Source: Sulfurospirillum sp. (GTDB lineage Bacteria; Campylobacterota; Campylobacteria; Campylobacterales; Arcobacteraceae). Taken from it: DNA of 64,000 nucleotides. Below, one piece after another: positions 1 through 8,021 of the stretch. The notes under the pieces were generated by a model, which saw only the letters and a list, made by a program, of their open reading frames with translations, searched no databases and had not been told where the DNA came from. Made by a program: the position numbers and the translations under genes. The DNA lies in the NCBI GenBank assembly GCA_030491005.1, contig JAKZMJ010000015.1, positions 62,001 to 126,000 on the forward strand. The letters are read 5' to 3'. Each line of letters starts with the position of its first letter. The first letter of the stretch is position 1.

Positions 1-1112
1 AGTGTAATTCTAGCAATAAGAGCTTCATATATTCTATTTTCTTCTGTACTAAATCCAAAGTGTTCACGAAGCTCTTTATAACCTTGTTCTATATCCCATC
101 TTCTTCTATAAGTCTCAATAATTGTTTCGTCTGAGATATCTAAATCTGTTGATACAATTGGTATTAATTTATCTGATGTCTTTAAAAATACTATTTTTAT
201 TTTACCAGCTTTTTTATGTTCAACTACAACTGAAAAATATTTATATTTAACTTTTTTGCCATAGGTTCCAAACTTTATATCTTTTAGTTTTTTATATTTA
301 TCATAGATACCTGTTAGTGTTTTTCTATCTCCTAAAAAGTTCCATATTTTATTGTTATTTGCTACTCTTGTAATAACTTTTAATCCTAGTTCATTCATCT
401 CTTTAATGAATGAAGGTTTACTATACCAACTATCAACAAGTAAATAATCAGCATATATACCACTATTTACAGCTCTTTTAACCATAGCTATTGCTATTTG
501 TGATTTGCCTTTTAGTGTCTCTAGTCTTCTTATGTGAGCATTACTTCTATAATCTACAATATTAGTAAAATTTTCTAGTGCTACTCTTGCATATTTATTT
601 GTAGCAATTTCAAAGTCTAACATCAAGTTAGAGAAACCATCACTATAATTTAAAGATACAACATTGATACCTCTAATAGTTCGTTTCTCTTTATTACTCC
701 ATAAGTAGTCACTACTACCCTCTATATCTTTACCAACTTTTCCCTCAACTGTATCATCAATAATTAAAACTCTTACAGCTTTTTTATCTTGTACTTTATG
801 AAGTAATTTTAGTATCTTTAATGTTGATAAAGATAGTAGTTTTCTCCAGTTGTAGTTACTATTGCTAAGTAATCTATAGTAAACATCTTTCTTTAAACTA
901 TCATCACTTTGATTTGAAAATGTTGATATCTTTTTATTCATAACCAACATATAGACAAAATGAATAACTACCATATAAACACTAACACCATCTTTCTTAG
1001 TGAATTTACTTTGAGATAAAATTGTTTTTATATTTAGTACTTGCATTGTCTTGAAAATTGGATTTTTTAGCTTGCCATTTATAATATTAGTTATTTTCTC
1101 TTGAATATTCAT
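1..1112 (-). CDS. ISa transposase, IS4 family (3' end beyond window)
   Basis: DDE transposase of the IS4 family, which catalyses cut-and-paste movement of ISa. The ATG at 1112 follows a GAGG ribosome site by 7 bases. Visible catalytic features are IIDDTVEGK for the first Asp and LVDSWYSKPS for the second. The YREK signature is encoded near 50-110 as YRRRWDIEQGYKELREHFGF (Y-x2-R-x3-E). The frame is open from 1112 to position 1, so about 370 codons are visible and the C-terminus is missing. It closely matches the disrupted copy at 16365-19057, with a few substitutions such as FGFS for FGFG. Unlike that copy it has no insertion, so it could be active. Confidence 0.85.
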   Translation of the reverse strand, partial: MNIQEKITNIINGKLKNPIFKTMQVLNIKTILSQSKFTKKDGVSVYMVVIHFVYMLVMNKKISTFSNQSDDSLKKDVYYRLLSNSNYNWRKLLSLSTLKILKLLHKVQDKKAVRVLIIDDTVEGKVGKDIEGSSDYLWSNKEKRTIRGINVVSLNYSDGFSNLMLDFEIATNKYARVALENFTNIVDYRSNAHIRRLETLKGKSQIAIAMVKRAVNSGIYADYLLVDSWYSKPSFIKEMNELGLKVITRVANNNKIWNFLGDRKTLTGIYDKYKKLKDIKFGTYGKKVKYKYFSVVVEHKKAGKIKIVFLKTSDKLIPIVSTDLDISDETIIETYRRRWDIEQGYKELREHFGFSTEENRIYEALIARIT

Positions 1113-1212
1113 CAATAAACCTCTTTTTTAATATCCATATTATAGCTAATAAGCACTGTATAAAAGCTTCTTTGATACTATTTTATAGCTTATTTTTAGA
1201 ATATTATTTTAA

Positions 1213-1434
1213 TTATTTACACTTAAAATAATATTGTCAATAGACATGAAAATCTTGGATTAAGTATTGATAATCTGCTTGTTATTTGATGTTTTATTGA
1301 TTGTTTTAGGTGCGAAAGTTAAGTTATTTACACTTAAAATAATATTGTCAATAGACATAAAAATTTTGGATTAAGTAGTGATAACATGCTTGTTATTTGA
1401 TGTTTTATTGATTGTTTTAGGTGCGAAAGTTAAG
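1213..1434. repeat. 111-bp tandem direct repeat of the ISa left end
   Basis: Two adjacent 111-bp copies, 1213-1323 and 1324-1434. Both begin TTATTTACACTTAAAATAAT and end GGTGCGAAAGTTAAG. They differ at a few positions (for example ATGAAAATCTTGG against ATAAAAATTTTGG). ISa copy 2 at 16154 has only one. The divergence argues against a very recent tandem duplication. A nested insertion of one ISa into the end of an older ISa would also produce this pattern. Confidence 0.85.
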
Positions 1435-1760
1435 ATAGTTATATGTAAAAATTTGCTTTTTACCATTAATCATTTTGGATATTATTTTTGTATCAATAGT
1501 ATTTAGATTTTTTATCATTTCTATTTGTTCATATAAGTATTTATGTGATGTTGGTTTAGCTACAAATATATATGAATGGCTCTTATCTAATACTTTTTTT
1601 ATCATAGGTTCTCTTGAATATAAATTATCACCTAAAATAATAAGTTTTTTATTAGTTGGATTATTAAAACTATCTAGCCATCTTTTAGAAGCATTTACTT
1701 CACAATCTTGTTTATCTTTACCATCATTATTTGATATAAATTCTTGCATCAATGGTATAA
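1435..1760 (-). pseudogene. Internal fragment of ISe transposase
   Basis: A roughly 325-bp piece of the middle of the ISe transposase, from IPLMQEFISN through LGDNLYSREPM to KKQIFTYNY. It is cut on one side by the ISa left end at 1434/1435 and on the other by the ISc left end at 1761. Complete versions of this sequence lie at 11876-12190 and, on the minus strand, at 22670-22990. The apparent 133-residue ORF here (1417-1818) is an artefact: its first residues come from the ISc end. Confidence 0.9.
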
Positions 1761-3135
1761 TGAGACCACTGCACAGTATAATCCAATAAAGCAACCTATT
1801 TAAAGGCATTAAAAGCACTTTTCAGCTAAAATAACATCACTAAGAAGAGGTAAAAAATGGCATTTAAAGATACAAACAATACATTTTCAGATATAGCAGT
1901 AACATCAAGATTAGAAAAAGTAAATTCATTTCTTAAAGAGTTGGACTCTATTATAGACTTTGATAAATTACGACCAGTACTAAATAGAAATGGAATTGCT
2001 AAAAGTAATGTAGCTGGAGCACCTGCTTATGATAATGTACTGATGTTTAGAGTACTGTTACTCCAGAAGTATTACAATCTCTTTGATCAAGCCACCCAAG
2101 ATGCACTCTATGTAAACCTACTCTTTATTAGATTTGTAGGACTTAGCCTAGAGGATAGTGTACCAGACGAGAGTACAATCTGTAGATTTAGAAATTCCCT
2201 ACTCAAGAACCGACTTTATGATAAATTATTTAACTCTGTAAATAAACAATTAGAGAGTAAAAACCTGATAGCTAAAAAAGGAAAATCTGTTTTAATTGAT
2301 GCTACTCTCATTAGAAGTGATAACACGCAAATAAAAAATAAGACTAAAGAAGTATACAAAGAAGACAAGAAAGGTATTCAAACAATAAATGCTGAGTTAA
2401 ATATAAAACTTGAAGTAGAGCTTCAATCCAAAAAGCCTTCAAAAAAGAAGATTCAAAGAATTCTTAATACTAAAGCCCATAACTCCAAGACATACAAGAA
2501 TGCACAACTTGATACACTACAAGGTATTGATACTAAAGATATAAAGACTTCTCAAATTATTATAAAGAATGAAGAAGATAGCTATAATCATCAAGATAAA
2601 ATAGATAGTGAAGTAAGGATAGGCTTTCACGCATCAAAGAAACAATATACACAAGGCTATAAAGTACATATAGCAGTAGATGAGCAAAGTGGTATTATTA
2701 TCTCCCAACAAACCACCTTCGCAAATACTCACGATATAGACACAGTAAAAACATTTGTAAAAGATATAGATGGAATGAAAGCTCTTTATGCTGATAAAGC
2801 ATATAACTCAAAAGATATAGATACTTTTTTAGAAAGTGAAAATATAGAAAATATGGTATGTCTCAAAGAGAAACAAACTCTAAGCCAAGAACAGATTAAG
2901 CAGCAAAGAAAAGATGAAAAACCTAAACATAAGATTAGAGCTAAAGTTGAACATAGGTTTGCAGATATAAAAACTCAGATGAAAGGTTCAACTACAAAAT
3001 TTATAGGACTCGTTAGAAATAATATGAATTTTACCCTTACCTGTATAGCTACTAATCTTAGATTATTAGGACAAAGACAAATAAGACAAAGATTATAAGT
3101 AGTTAGATGAATAATATAGAGCTAAAGAGATTTAA
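1761..3135 (+). mobile_element. ISc copy 1 (IS5 family)
   Basis: Bounded on the left by TGAGACCACTGCACAG, which occurs at the same position relative to the transposase in the copies at 19058 and, inverted, at 11649. That makes it a real terminus. Identity with copy 2 runs 1375 bp, to 3135, and stops there. The expected inverted repeat of the left end is not present at or near 3135, so the right boundary is only where the two copies diverge. The left flank is ISe. The right flank is not the continuation of ISe, so the insertion site has been rearranged. Just past the transposase stop, 3107-3196 could encode a 29-residue peptide whose first nine residues (MNNIELKRF) also occur at 20404. Confidence 0.8.
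1857..3098 (+). CDS. ISc transposase, IS5 family
   Basis: 413-residue DDE transposase. The N-terminal half matches the IS5-type dimerisation/DNA-binding segment (DUF772 type): DNVLMFRVLLLQKYYNL, then LSLEDSVPDESTICRFRNSL. The catalytic part includes VLIDATLI (first Asp), ALYADKAYNSKD (second Asp) and KIRAKVEHRFADIK near the C-terminus (Glu in VEHRF). The ATG at 1857 follows AGAGGTAAAAA. It is full length and nearly identical to the copy at 19154-20395. A 5' fragment of a third copy lies at 11171-11649. Confidence 0.95.
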   Translation: MAFKDTNNTFSDIAVTSRLEKVNSFLKELDSIIDFDKLRPVLNRNGIAKSNVAGAPAYDNVLMFRVLLLQKYYNLFDQATQDALYVNLLFIRFVGLSLEDSVPDESTICRFRNSLLKNRLYDKLFNSVNKQLESKNLIAKKGKSVLIDATLIRSDNTQIKNKTKEVYKEDKKGIQTINAELNIKLEVELQSKKPSKKKIQRILNTKAHNSKTYKNAQLDTLQGIDTKDIKTSQIIIKNEEDSYNHQDKIDSEVRIGFHASKKQYTQGYKVHIAVDEQSGIIISQQTTFANTHDIDTVKTFVKDIDGMKALYADKAYNSKDIDTFLESENIENMVCLKEKQTLSQEQIKQQRKDEKPKHKIRAKVEHRFADIKTQMKGSTTKFIGLVRNNMNFTLTCIATNLRLLGQRQIRQRL

Positions 3136-3234
3136 TAGACTAAAAAAGCTCCTAAAAATGACTGAATCTAATTTTATTGAAGATGGATTTTTTTAAATAT
3201 TTGAAAAAATAAGATATATGAGTACTTTTTAATT

Positions 3235-3558
3235 ATGCAGTCGGCTCATAATATAGAAAATATTTTAAGCAATAAAATAACAGCAATCATAGGAAGGGAT
3301 GATGTAAAAGATATTTTTGATATTTATCTTATATCGAAGTTTTATAACTTCTCATGGAGTGATATATTAGACTCTGCCCACGATAAAGCTGGTTTTAGTA
3401 CAGAAGAATTAATAGTGCGTTTAAAAAGTTTTCCAATTTCTTTACTTCATAATATAAATATCATAGATATAAACTTTTTAGATAGTTTTGAAAAAGAGTT
3501 TCCTATCTTGATACAAGAGATACTTAACCGCTCTGTTCATAAGAGTATAAAACAATGA
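3235..3558 (+). pseudogene. AbiEii/AbiGii-type toxin, C-terminal remnant
   Basis: About 107 residues resembling the C-terminal part of AbiEii nucleotidyltransferase toxins: IENILSNKITAIIGRDDVKD, then FDIYLISKFYNFSW and AGFSTEELIVRLKSFPI. The family is normally 200-300 residues, with the nucleotidyltransferase GS-x-D motif in the N-terminal half. That half is absent, and the reading frame is open upstream only to about 3211. No AbiEi-type antitoxin is present. The remnant lies just right of the ISc copy 1 boundary, so IS activity probably removed the rest. Assignment is from residue pattern only. Confidence 0.65.
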
Positions 3559-3694
3559 AAATAGTTCTATATACAAAGTTTTTTATACAAAATAATATAC
3601 AATAAATATGAAAAAGCTCAATATAAAAGAATCATTTGAAGAAGAAACTTTTAGAAGCACTTCTCTTGACATATTTTAAATAAAATATTTTAAT

Positions 3695-3705
3695 TTTGAT
3701 ATAAT
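3695..3705 (+). promoter_or_regulatory. Probable sigma-70 -10 element of recQ
   Basis: TTTTGATATAAT ends at 3705, 28 bases before the recQ ATG, in a T-rich context. This fits Campylobacterota promoters, which rely on an extended -10 rather than a -35 box. Confidence 0.5.
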
Positions 3706-3733
3706 TACAAATCATTAACTATCTAGGATTAAC

Positions 3734-5815
3734 ATGAATAAATACGATATATTAAATAAATACTTTGGCTTTGATAGTTTTGTATCTTTGCAAGAAGAGG
3801 CAATTGATCACATACTGCAAAAAAAAGATTTATTAACAATATTACCAACAGGAAGTGGAAAGTCATTAATATTTCAAGTACCAACTCTAATGATGGATGG
3901 AGTTACTATTGTGATTTCACCATTAATAGCTCTTATGCAAGATCAAGTGATGAATTTAAATACAAATGGTATAGCAGCTGTTTGTCTTAACTCTGTAAAT
4001 ACAAATGAACAAAATGATTTAAATTTTGAAGCAGTTGTAAATAAAAAAGCAAAATTTTTATATATAGCACCTGAAAGATTTGTAAATGAATATTTTTTAA
4101 ATCAACTAAAAAAATTAGATATAAATTTTTTTGTTATTGATGAAGCACATTGTGTGAGTGAATGGGGACATGAATTTAGAGATGATTATAGAAAACTTAC
4201 TTATATAAAAGATCATTTTCCACATACTACTATAACAGCATTTACAGCAACAGCAATTCCTAGCGTACAAGATGATATATTAAAAACTTTAAAAATCAAT
4301 AATGGCAATGTATTAAAATCAAAGATACAAAGAAAAAACTTAATCATAAGAAGTGAAAAAAGATTAGGCAATGGTAGGGCTCAAGTAAAAGAGTTTTTAA
4401 ATACTCATAAAGATGAATGTGGCATAATTTATTGTTTTACAAGAAAAGAAACGGAAGAATTAAGTAGGTATTTAAATAATGAAGGCTTTAATACTTTAGC
4501 CTATCATGCGGGAATAAATGCAAATATTAGAGATGATATATTTAAAAAATTTAAAAATGAAGATATAAAAATAATAATTGCAACTATTGCATTTGGAATG
4601 GGAATTGATAAAGGAAATATTAGGTTTGTACTTCATACATCTATGCCAAAAACTATTGAAAACTATTCACAAGAAATAGGTCGTGCTGGTAGAGATGGCT
4701 TAAACTCTGATGTTTTACTTCTGTATTCAAAAGCAGATGAAATATCAAAGGCAAAATTTATTGATGTTTTACCAAATGGTGTATATAAAACTGCAAATTA
4801 TGAAAAGCTTAATAAAATGTATAGATATTGTATCTCTTCTAAATGCCGTCATACTTTAATCGCAAAATATTTTAATGATGAAATAGAAGATTGTGGAAAT
4901 ATTTGTGATAATTGTATAAGTGGAGAGAAAGAATATATTGATGTTAGTATTGATGCTCAAAAATTAATATCTACTATTCTTAGATGTGAAGAAAGATTTG
5001 GACTAAATTATATAATAGATGTGTTAAGGGGTTCAAAACAACAAAGAATATTAGATTTTGGACATGATAACTTATCTGTATATGGAATTGGTGATAATTA
5101 TACTAAAGAACAATGGTCAAGTATTGCTGATAGTTTATTTGAACTTGAGGCTATTATAGTTCAAGGAGAATATAGAACTTTAAAAATAACAAATATTGCA
5201 AAAGATATCTTAAAGAAAAAAACCATAGTAAATATAGATAAAAACAATTTACTTATACAAAAAAAATATGATGATTATAAACAAAATACACCAATAAATG
5301 AAACATTTGAGAAATTTAGGCAATTGCGTACTTCTTTAGCCAAAGAAAATAAAGTAGCACCATATATGGTTTTTTCAGATAAAACATTAATAGAAATATC
5401 AAATACATTACCATGTAATAATACAGAGTTTTTAGCTATTAGTGGAATAGGTCAACAAAAACTTGAAACTTATGGAGAAGTATTTATAAACTTATGTAAA
5501 GAGTATTTAAGTGCTGATGTTAAGAAAATAAAAGTATTAAGTAAAACTTATATGCAGACACTTGAACTTATAAATGAAAATATGACTATATCTGATATGG
5601 CAATAAAACGAGAGCTAAAAGAACTTACAATAGTAGCTCATATAAGTGAACTTAACTTAAATAAATATATTGATAATGACATAAAAACTAAGCTTTTTGA
5701 ACCATTGTTAAATAATATTCCAGAAGAAATTAATAAATGGATTTTATTAGGTTTACAAATAAATGATATATCAGATTTAAAGAAAAACTTAGCTCTTTAT
5801 TCTTATTTAAATTAA
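3734..5815 (+). CDS. recQ: ATP-dependent DNA helicase RecQ
   Basis: 693-residue RecQ-family 3'-5' DNA helicase for recombinational repair and replication-fork processing in the cytoplasm. Walker A TGSGKS is at residues 39-44 and the DEAH box (IDEAHCVSEWGHEFR) is near 136-139. Motif III-like FTATA follows, and the arginine-finger motif QEIGRAGRDG lies near 314-323. A four-cysteine zinc site follows (YCISSKCRHTL, then CGNICDNC), then a winged-helix RQC region (ISTILRCEERFGLNYIIDVLRG) and an HRDC segment (FRQLRTSLAKENKVAPYMVFSDKTL, split here for length). The last 100 residues look like a further HTH domain. It stands alone, framed by remnants, and is itself intact. Because Campylobacterota do not uniformly carry RecQ, it may belong to the accessory region. 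Confidence 0.93.
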   Translation: MNKYDILNKYFGFDSFVSLQEEAIDHILQKKDLLTILPTGSGKSLIFQVPTLMMDGVTIVISPLIALMQDQVMNLNTNGIAAVCLNSVNTNEQNDLNFEAVVNKKAKFLYIAPERFVNEYFLNQLKKLDINFFVIDEAHCVSEWGHEFRDDYRKLTYIKDHFPHTTITAFTATAIPSVQDDILKTLKINNGNVLKSKIQRKNLIIRSEKRLGNGRAQVKEFLNTHKDECGIIYCFTRKETEELSRYLNNEGFNTLAYHAGINANIRDDIFKKFKNEDIKIIIATIAFGMGIDKGNIRFVLHTSMPKTIENYSQEIGRAGRDGLNSDVLLLYSKADEISKAKFIDVLPNGVYKTANYEKLNKMYRYCISSKCRHTLIAKYFNDEIEDCGNICDNCISGEKEYIDVSIDAQKLISTILRCEERFGLNYIIDVLRGSKQQRILDFGHDNLSVYGIGDNYTKEQWSSIADSLFELEAIIVQGEYRTLKITNIAKDILKKKTIVNIDKNNLLIQKKYDDYKQNTPINETFEKFRQLRTSLAKENKVAPYMVFSDKTLIEISNTLPCNNTEFLAISGIGQQKLETYGEVFINLCKEYLSADVKKIKVLSKTYMQTLELINENMTISDMAIKRELKELTIVAHISELNLNKYIDNDIKTKLFEPLLNNIPEEINKWILLGLQINDISDLKKNLALYSYLN

Positions 5816-5890
5816 AAAAGAGTGGTGTTTGAATTTAGCTTATTATTCTAATATTTTAGATTTAAATAATACCAGAGAGTTTTAAAACCT

Positions 5891-6000
5891 TTTATGAAAG
5901 ATTTAAAATTAGTTTATCAATCTACAACTAAAGAAGTAGCCAAGATGAACTTCTAAAATTAGATGAAAAATGGGTCTTTAAATCATCATTATTTATTATA
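5891..6000 (+). pseudogene. IS256-type (mutator) transposase remnant
   Basis: Two adjacent frames read FMKDLKLVYQSTTKEVA and then DELLKLDEKWVFKSSLFII. These match the conserved IS256-family stretch that ends in EKW and lies before the C-terminal part. One base is missing between them near 5941, so the reading frame is broken. The rest of the gene is absent. The surrounding bases 5816-6039 hold nothing else I can recognise. Confidence 0.55.
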
Positions 6001-6039
6001 ATATACTAGATAAAAAGATAGAGATAAAGAGGGTACTCG

Positions 6040-6291
6040 TTAATTTAATGGTTTAAAAAAATCAGTTATATCTATATCTAATATTCTTGCTATTTTTTGG
6101 AGTTGGGCAATATTAAATTTTCTTTGTTTTGTGTAAAGTTCAGCAGATGATACAAGGCTAGTGGAACTATTGCCCATTTCTAAGGATAAAGCAAGTTGTG
6201 ATAAATTAGCTTTTTTACGAAATATAGCAACATTCTTTCCAATTAAAATATATAGCTCATCTGTATTTAAATCATTTATTTTTTTACTCAT
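6040..6291 (-). CDS. Xre-type HTH transcriptional regulator
   Basis: 83-residue cytoplasmic DNA-binding protein with one HTH_XRE domain (about 15-75). IGKNVAIFRKKANLSQLALS forms helices 1-2, followed by the recognition region STSLVSSAELY and RKFNIAQLQKIARILDIDITDFF. No second domain is present. It starts at ATG 6291. It is divergent from the gene pair beginning at 6374, and the 80-base gap between them carries a perfect 10-bp palindrome next to its start. Autoregulation and control of the divergent genes are likely by analogy, but not shown. Confidence 0.88.
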   Translation of the reverse strand: MSKKINDLNTDELYILIGKNVAIFRKKANLSQLALSLEMGNSSTSLVSSAELYTKQRKFNIAQLQKIARILDIDITDFFKPLN

Positions 6292-6301
6292 ATTTACAAC
6301 C

Positions 6302-6311
6302 TACAATTGTA
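6302..6311. promoter_or_regulatory. Candidate operator palindrome
   Basis: TACAATTGTA is a perfect 10-bp palindrome lying 10 bases upstream of the xre start. A related half-type sequence, TTACAAATGTG, is at 6347-6357 close to the divergent gene. The position suits binding by the neighbouring Xre protein. That is an inference from placement. Confidence 0.4.
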
Positions 6312-6373
6312 ATCTAAGTATAGTTATGTAATAATTTATTTTCAAGTTACAAATGTGGGTCAAAAGGAATAAA

Positions 6374-6745
6374 ATGAATACAATCACAGCAGAAGAGTAT
6401 AAAAAAGCACTTAAAGAGATAAAAATAACAAACAAGCAAATGTTAATGTTAAAAGCACATTATGAAGCATTAAATAAATCAATAACATTTCAAGAGTTAG
6501 CAAAAGTTGTAGGGTATGATGATTATACAGGTGCTAATGCACAATATGGAGCATTAGGACATTTATTAGGAGATGCAGTTAATTTTACATTTCAAAAATC
6601 ACAGATTAGAAAAGAAGATGATTTTTATAGTAGTGCAATAGGTATGCCAAACCCTTATATTACTGATAGTTTTAATTTAGTTATGTATCACGAATTAGCA
6701 ACAGCAATAGAGCAACTAAATTTATTTAATATAAAAAAGGATTAG
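6374..6745 (+). CDS. Conserved hypothetical protein, divergent from xre
   Basis: 123 residues from ATG 6374, chosen over 6353 because AAAGGA lies 7 bases before it. The N-terminal 70 residues are helical: TAEEYKKALKEIKITNKQM, then LKAHYEALNKSITFQELAKVV and GYDDYTGANAQYGALGHLL (first pieces shortened). This looks like a small HTH-like module of the kind found on hypothetical proteins and ahead of nuclease domains. The C-terminal part shows no motif I recognise. It is 3 bases from the next gene, so the two are probably co-transcribed. Function unknown. Confidence 0.7.
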   Translation: MNTITAEEYKKALKEIKITNKQMLMLKAHYEALNKSITFQELAKVVGYDDYTGANAQYGALGHLLGDAVNFTFQKSQIRKEDDFYSSAIGMPNPYITDSFNLVMYHELATAIEQLNLFNIKKD

Positions 6746-6748
6746 CAG

Positions 6749-7861
6749 ATGGATAGTATATTATTTATAACTTTATTATTATCAATTATAGCTATATTTA
6801 TTGGTATTATAAAGCCTTCAATTGTTATTAGATGGAAAGAAGATAGTAATAGAAAAGATGTGATTAAAGTTTATGGTGCAATTATGATAGTTAGTTTAAT
6901 ATTGATTTCTATATTTGCAAAAAGAGTAGAAAACAAAGAAGTAATACAGGAAGTGCAAGAGCAAAAAATAGAACAGGTTAAAACTAAAAAGCCAGTACAA
7001 GAAGTAAAAGATATAAAAGTTAAACAGGTTGAAATAGTTGCTAAGCCTATAGCACCATCAACTAAAAAAATTGATGTAGTACTTAATGCAACAGTACAAA
7101 ATGATAATGGTAAAATTACAATAACAGGTACTATAAACCTACCAAGTAATACACAATTATTCTTATCTATTTCAAGTGATTTATATAGTGCAAGTGATAG
7201 TGTTGAAGTGCTAAATGGTAGTTTTAAATCATCAACATTTACAAATAAAAATAAAGGATTATTTAATGGTAAATATGAAATTTCAATAGAAACTAAATCA
7301 TATAAAAAACAACCTAAAAATGTACAGCATTTAATTGGAAAAGATGGTATAAATCTAGTTGGTAAACTTGTTTTTAAAAATTCGTATTCTTTGAATGGCA
7401 ATATTAGTTATGTTACAAATTATACTATTGCCAATTCTATAGATAAAAAAGAAATTGTATCAATAACAAGTACACAACTAAAAAAAGTTATTAAATCATT
7501 AAAAAACAACTACGATATTACAGCAACAGCCTTTAACAATGAAAAGTTAAATAAATTTAAAATGTGTTGGAATGATAGAAGTTGTCAAGTATATGCAAAT
7601 AAGGTACAAATACAAGGTATTTATAAAAAAATACAAGTGTATACAAGTTCGCAAGTAACACCATCATATTATCAAAAAGTTTGTAGTGCTACAATGATTG
7701 CATTAACAGGTGCAAACAAAGAACTAATAGAGCAGTCAATGCCACAATATTTTAATTATGTATCACAAAATGGTACTAGCAGATGGGAAGTATTAGGTAT
7801 TGAATTAACTATTAGTGCAGATAGTCAAGGATTATTAGGTTGTAGCTTTTACAAGCAATAA
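6749..7861 (+). CDS. Membrane-anchored protein of unknown function
   Basis: 370 residues. Two N-terminal membrane segments lie at about 3-24 and 40-58, separated by IKPSIVIRWKEDSNRKDVIK. A Lys/Glu/Val-rich linker (60-105) follows, and then a large soluble part starting with a beta-rich segment (DVVLNATVQNDNGKITITGT). Four cysteines occur late (KMCWNDRSCQVY, VCSATM, LGCSFY), so the soluble part may be exported and disulfide-bonded. It follows the 123-residue gene by 3 bases, with an AAAGGA ribosome site inside that gene's end. I do not recognise a family. The pair with Xre could be a small accessory unit. Confidence 0.7.
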   Translation: MDSILFITLLLSIIAIFIGIIKPSIVIRWKEDSNRKDVIKVYGAIMIVSLILISIFAKRVENKEVIQEVQEQKIEQVKTKKPVQEVKDIKVKQVEIVAKPIAPSTKKIDVVLNATVQNDNGKITITGTINLPSNTQLFLSISSDLYSASDSVEVLNGSFKSSTFTNKNKGLFNGKYEISIETKSYKKQPKNVQHLIGKDGINLVGKLVFKNSYSLNGNISYVTNYTIANSIDKKEIVSITSTQLKKVIKSLKNNYDITATAFNNEKLNKFKMCWNDRSCQVYANKVQIQGIYKKIQVYTSSQVTPSYYQKVCSATMIALTGANKELIEQSMPQYFNYVSQNGTSRWEVLGIELTISADSQGLLGCSFYKQ

Positions 7862-8021
7862 ATTATAAATATTTAATATGAAAATATTTATATCACTATT
7901 TGCATTTACTCTATTAGTATGTGCAAGTAATGAATTTAAAGGGTGTGATAAAGTAATAGATAAACAAGTTTATAAAGTATGCTACAGCTACAAATATAAA
8001 GGTGCTTTATTTGTATCTTAT

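Larger units (their letters stand above)
1..1434 (-). mobile_element. ISa copy 1 (IS4 family), cut by the window edge
   Basis: An IS4-type element on the minus strand. Its outer left end, reading CTTAACTTTCGCACC on the minus strand, lies at 1434, and the same end recurs at 16154 in ISa copy 2. The transposase is uninterrupted as far as the window edge. The left-end segment is present twice in tandem (1213-1323 and 1324-1434), while copy 2 has it once. The outer end abuts a fragment of another element, ISe. The right end is outside the window. Confidence 0.85.

Noticed and set aside
1417-1818. 133-residue minus-strand ORF starting MLLMPLNRLL
   Set aside because: It is a chimera: the first residues come from the ISc end and the rest is an internal fragment of the ISe transposase.
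3666-3671. TTGACA as a -35 box for recQ
   Set aside because: It is 28 bases before the TATAAT, too far for a -35/-10 pair.
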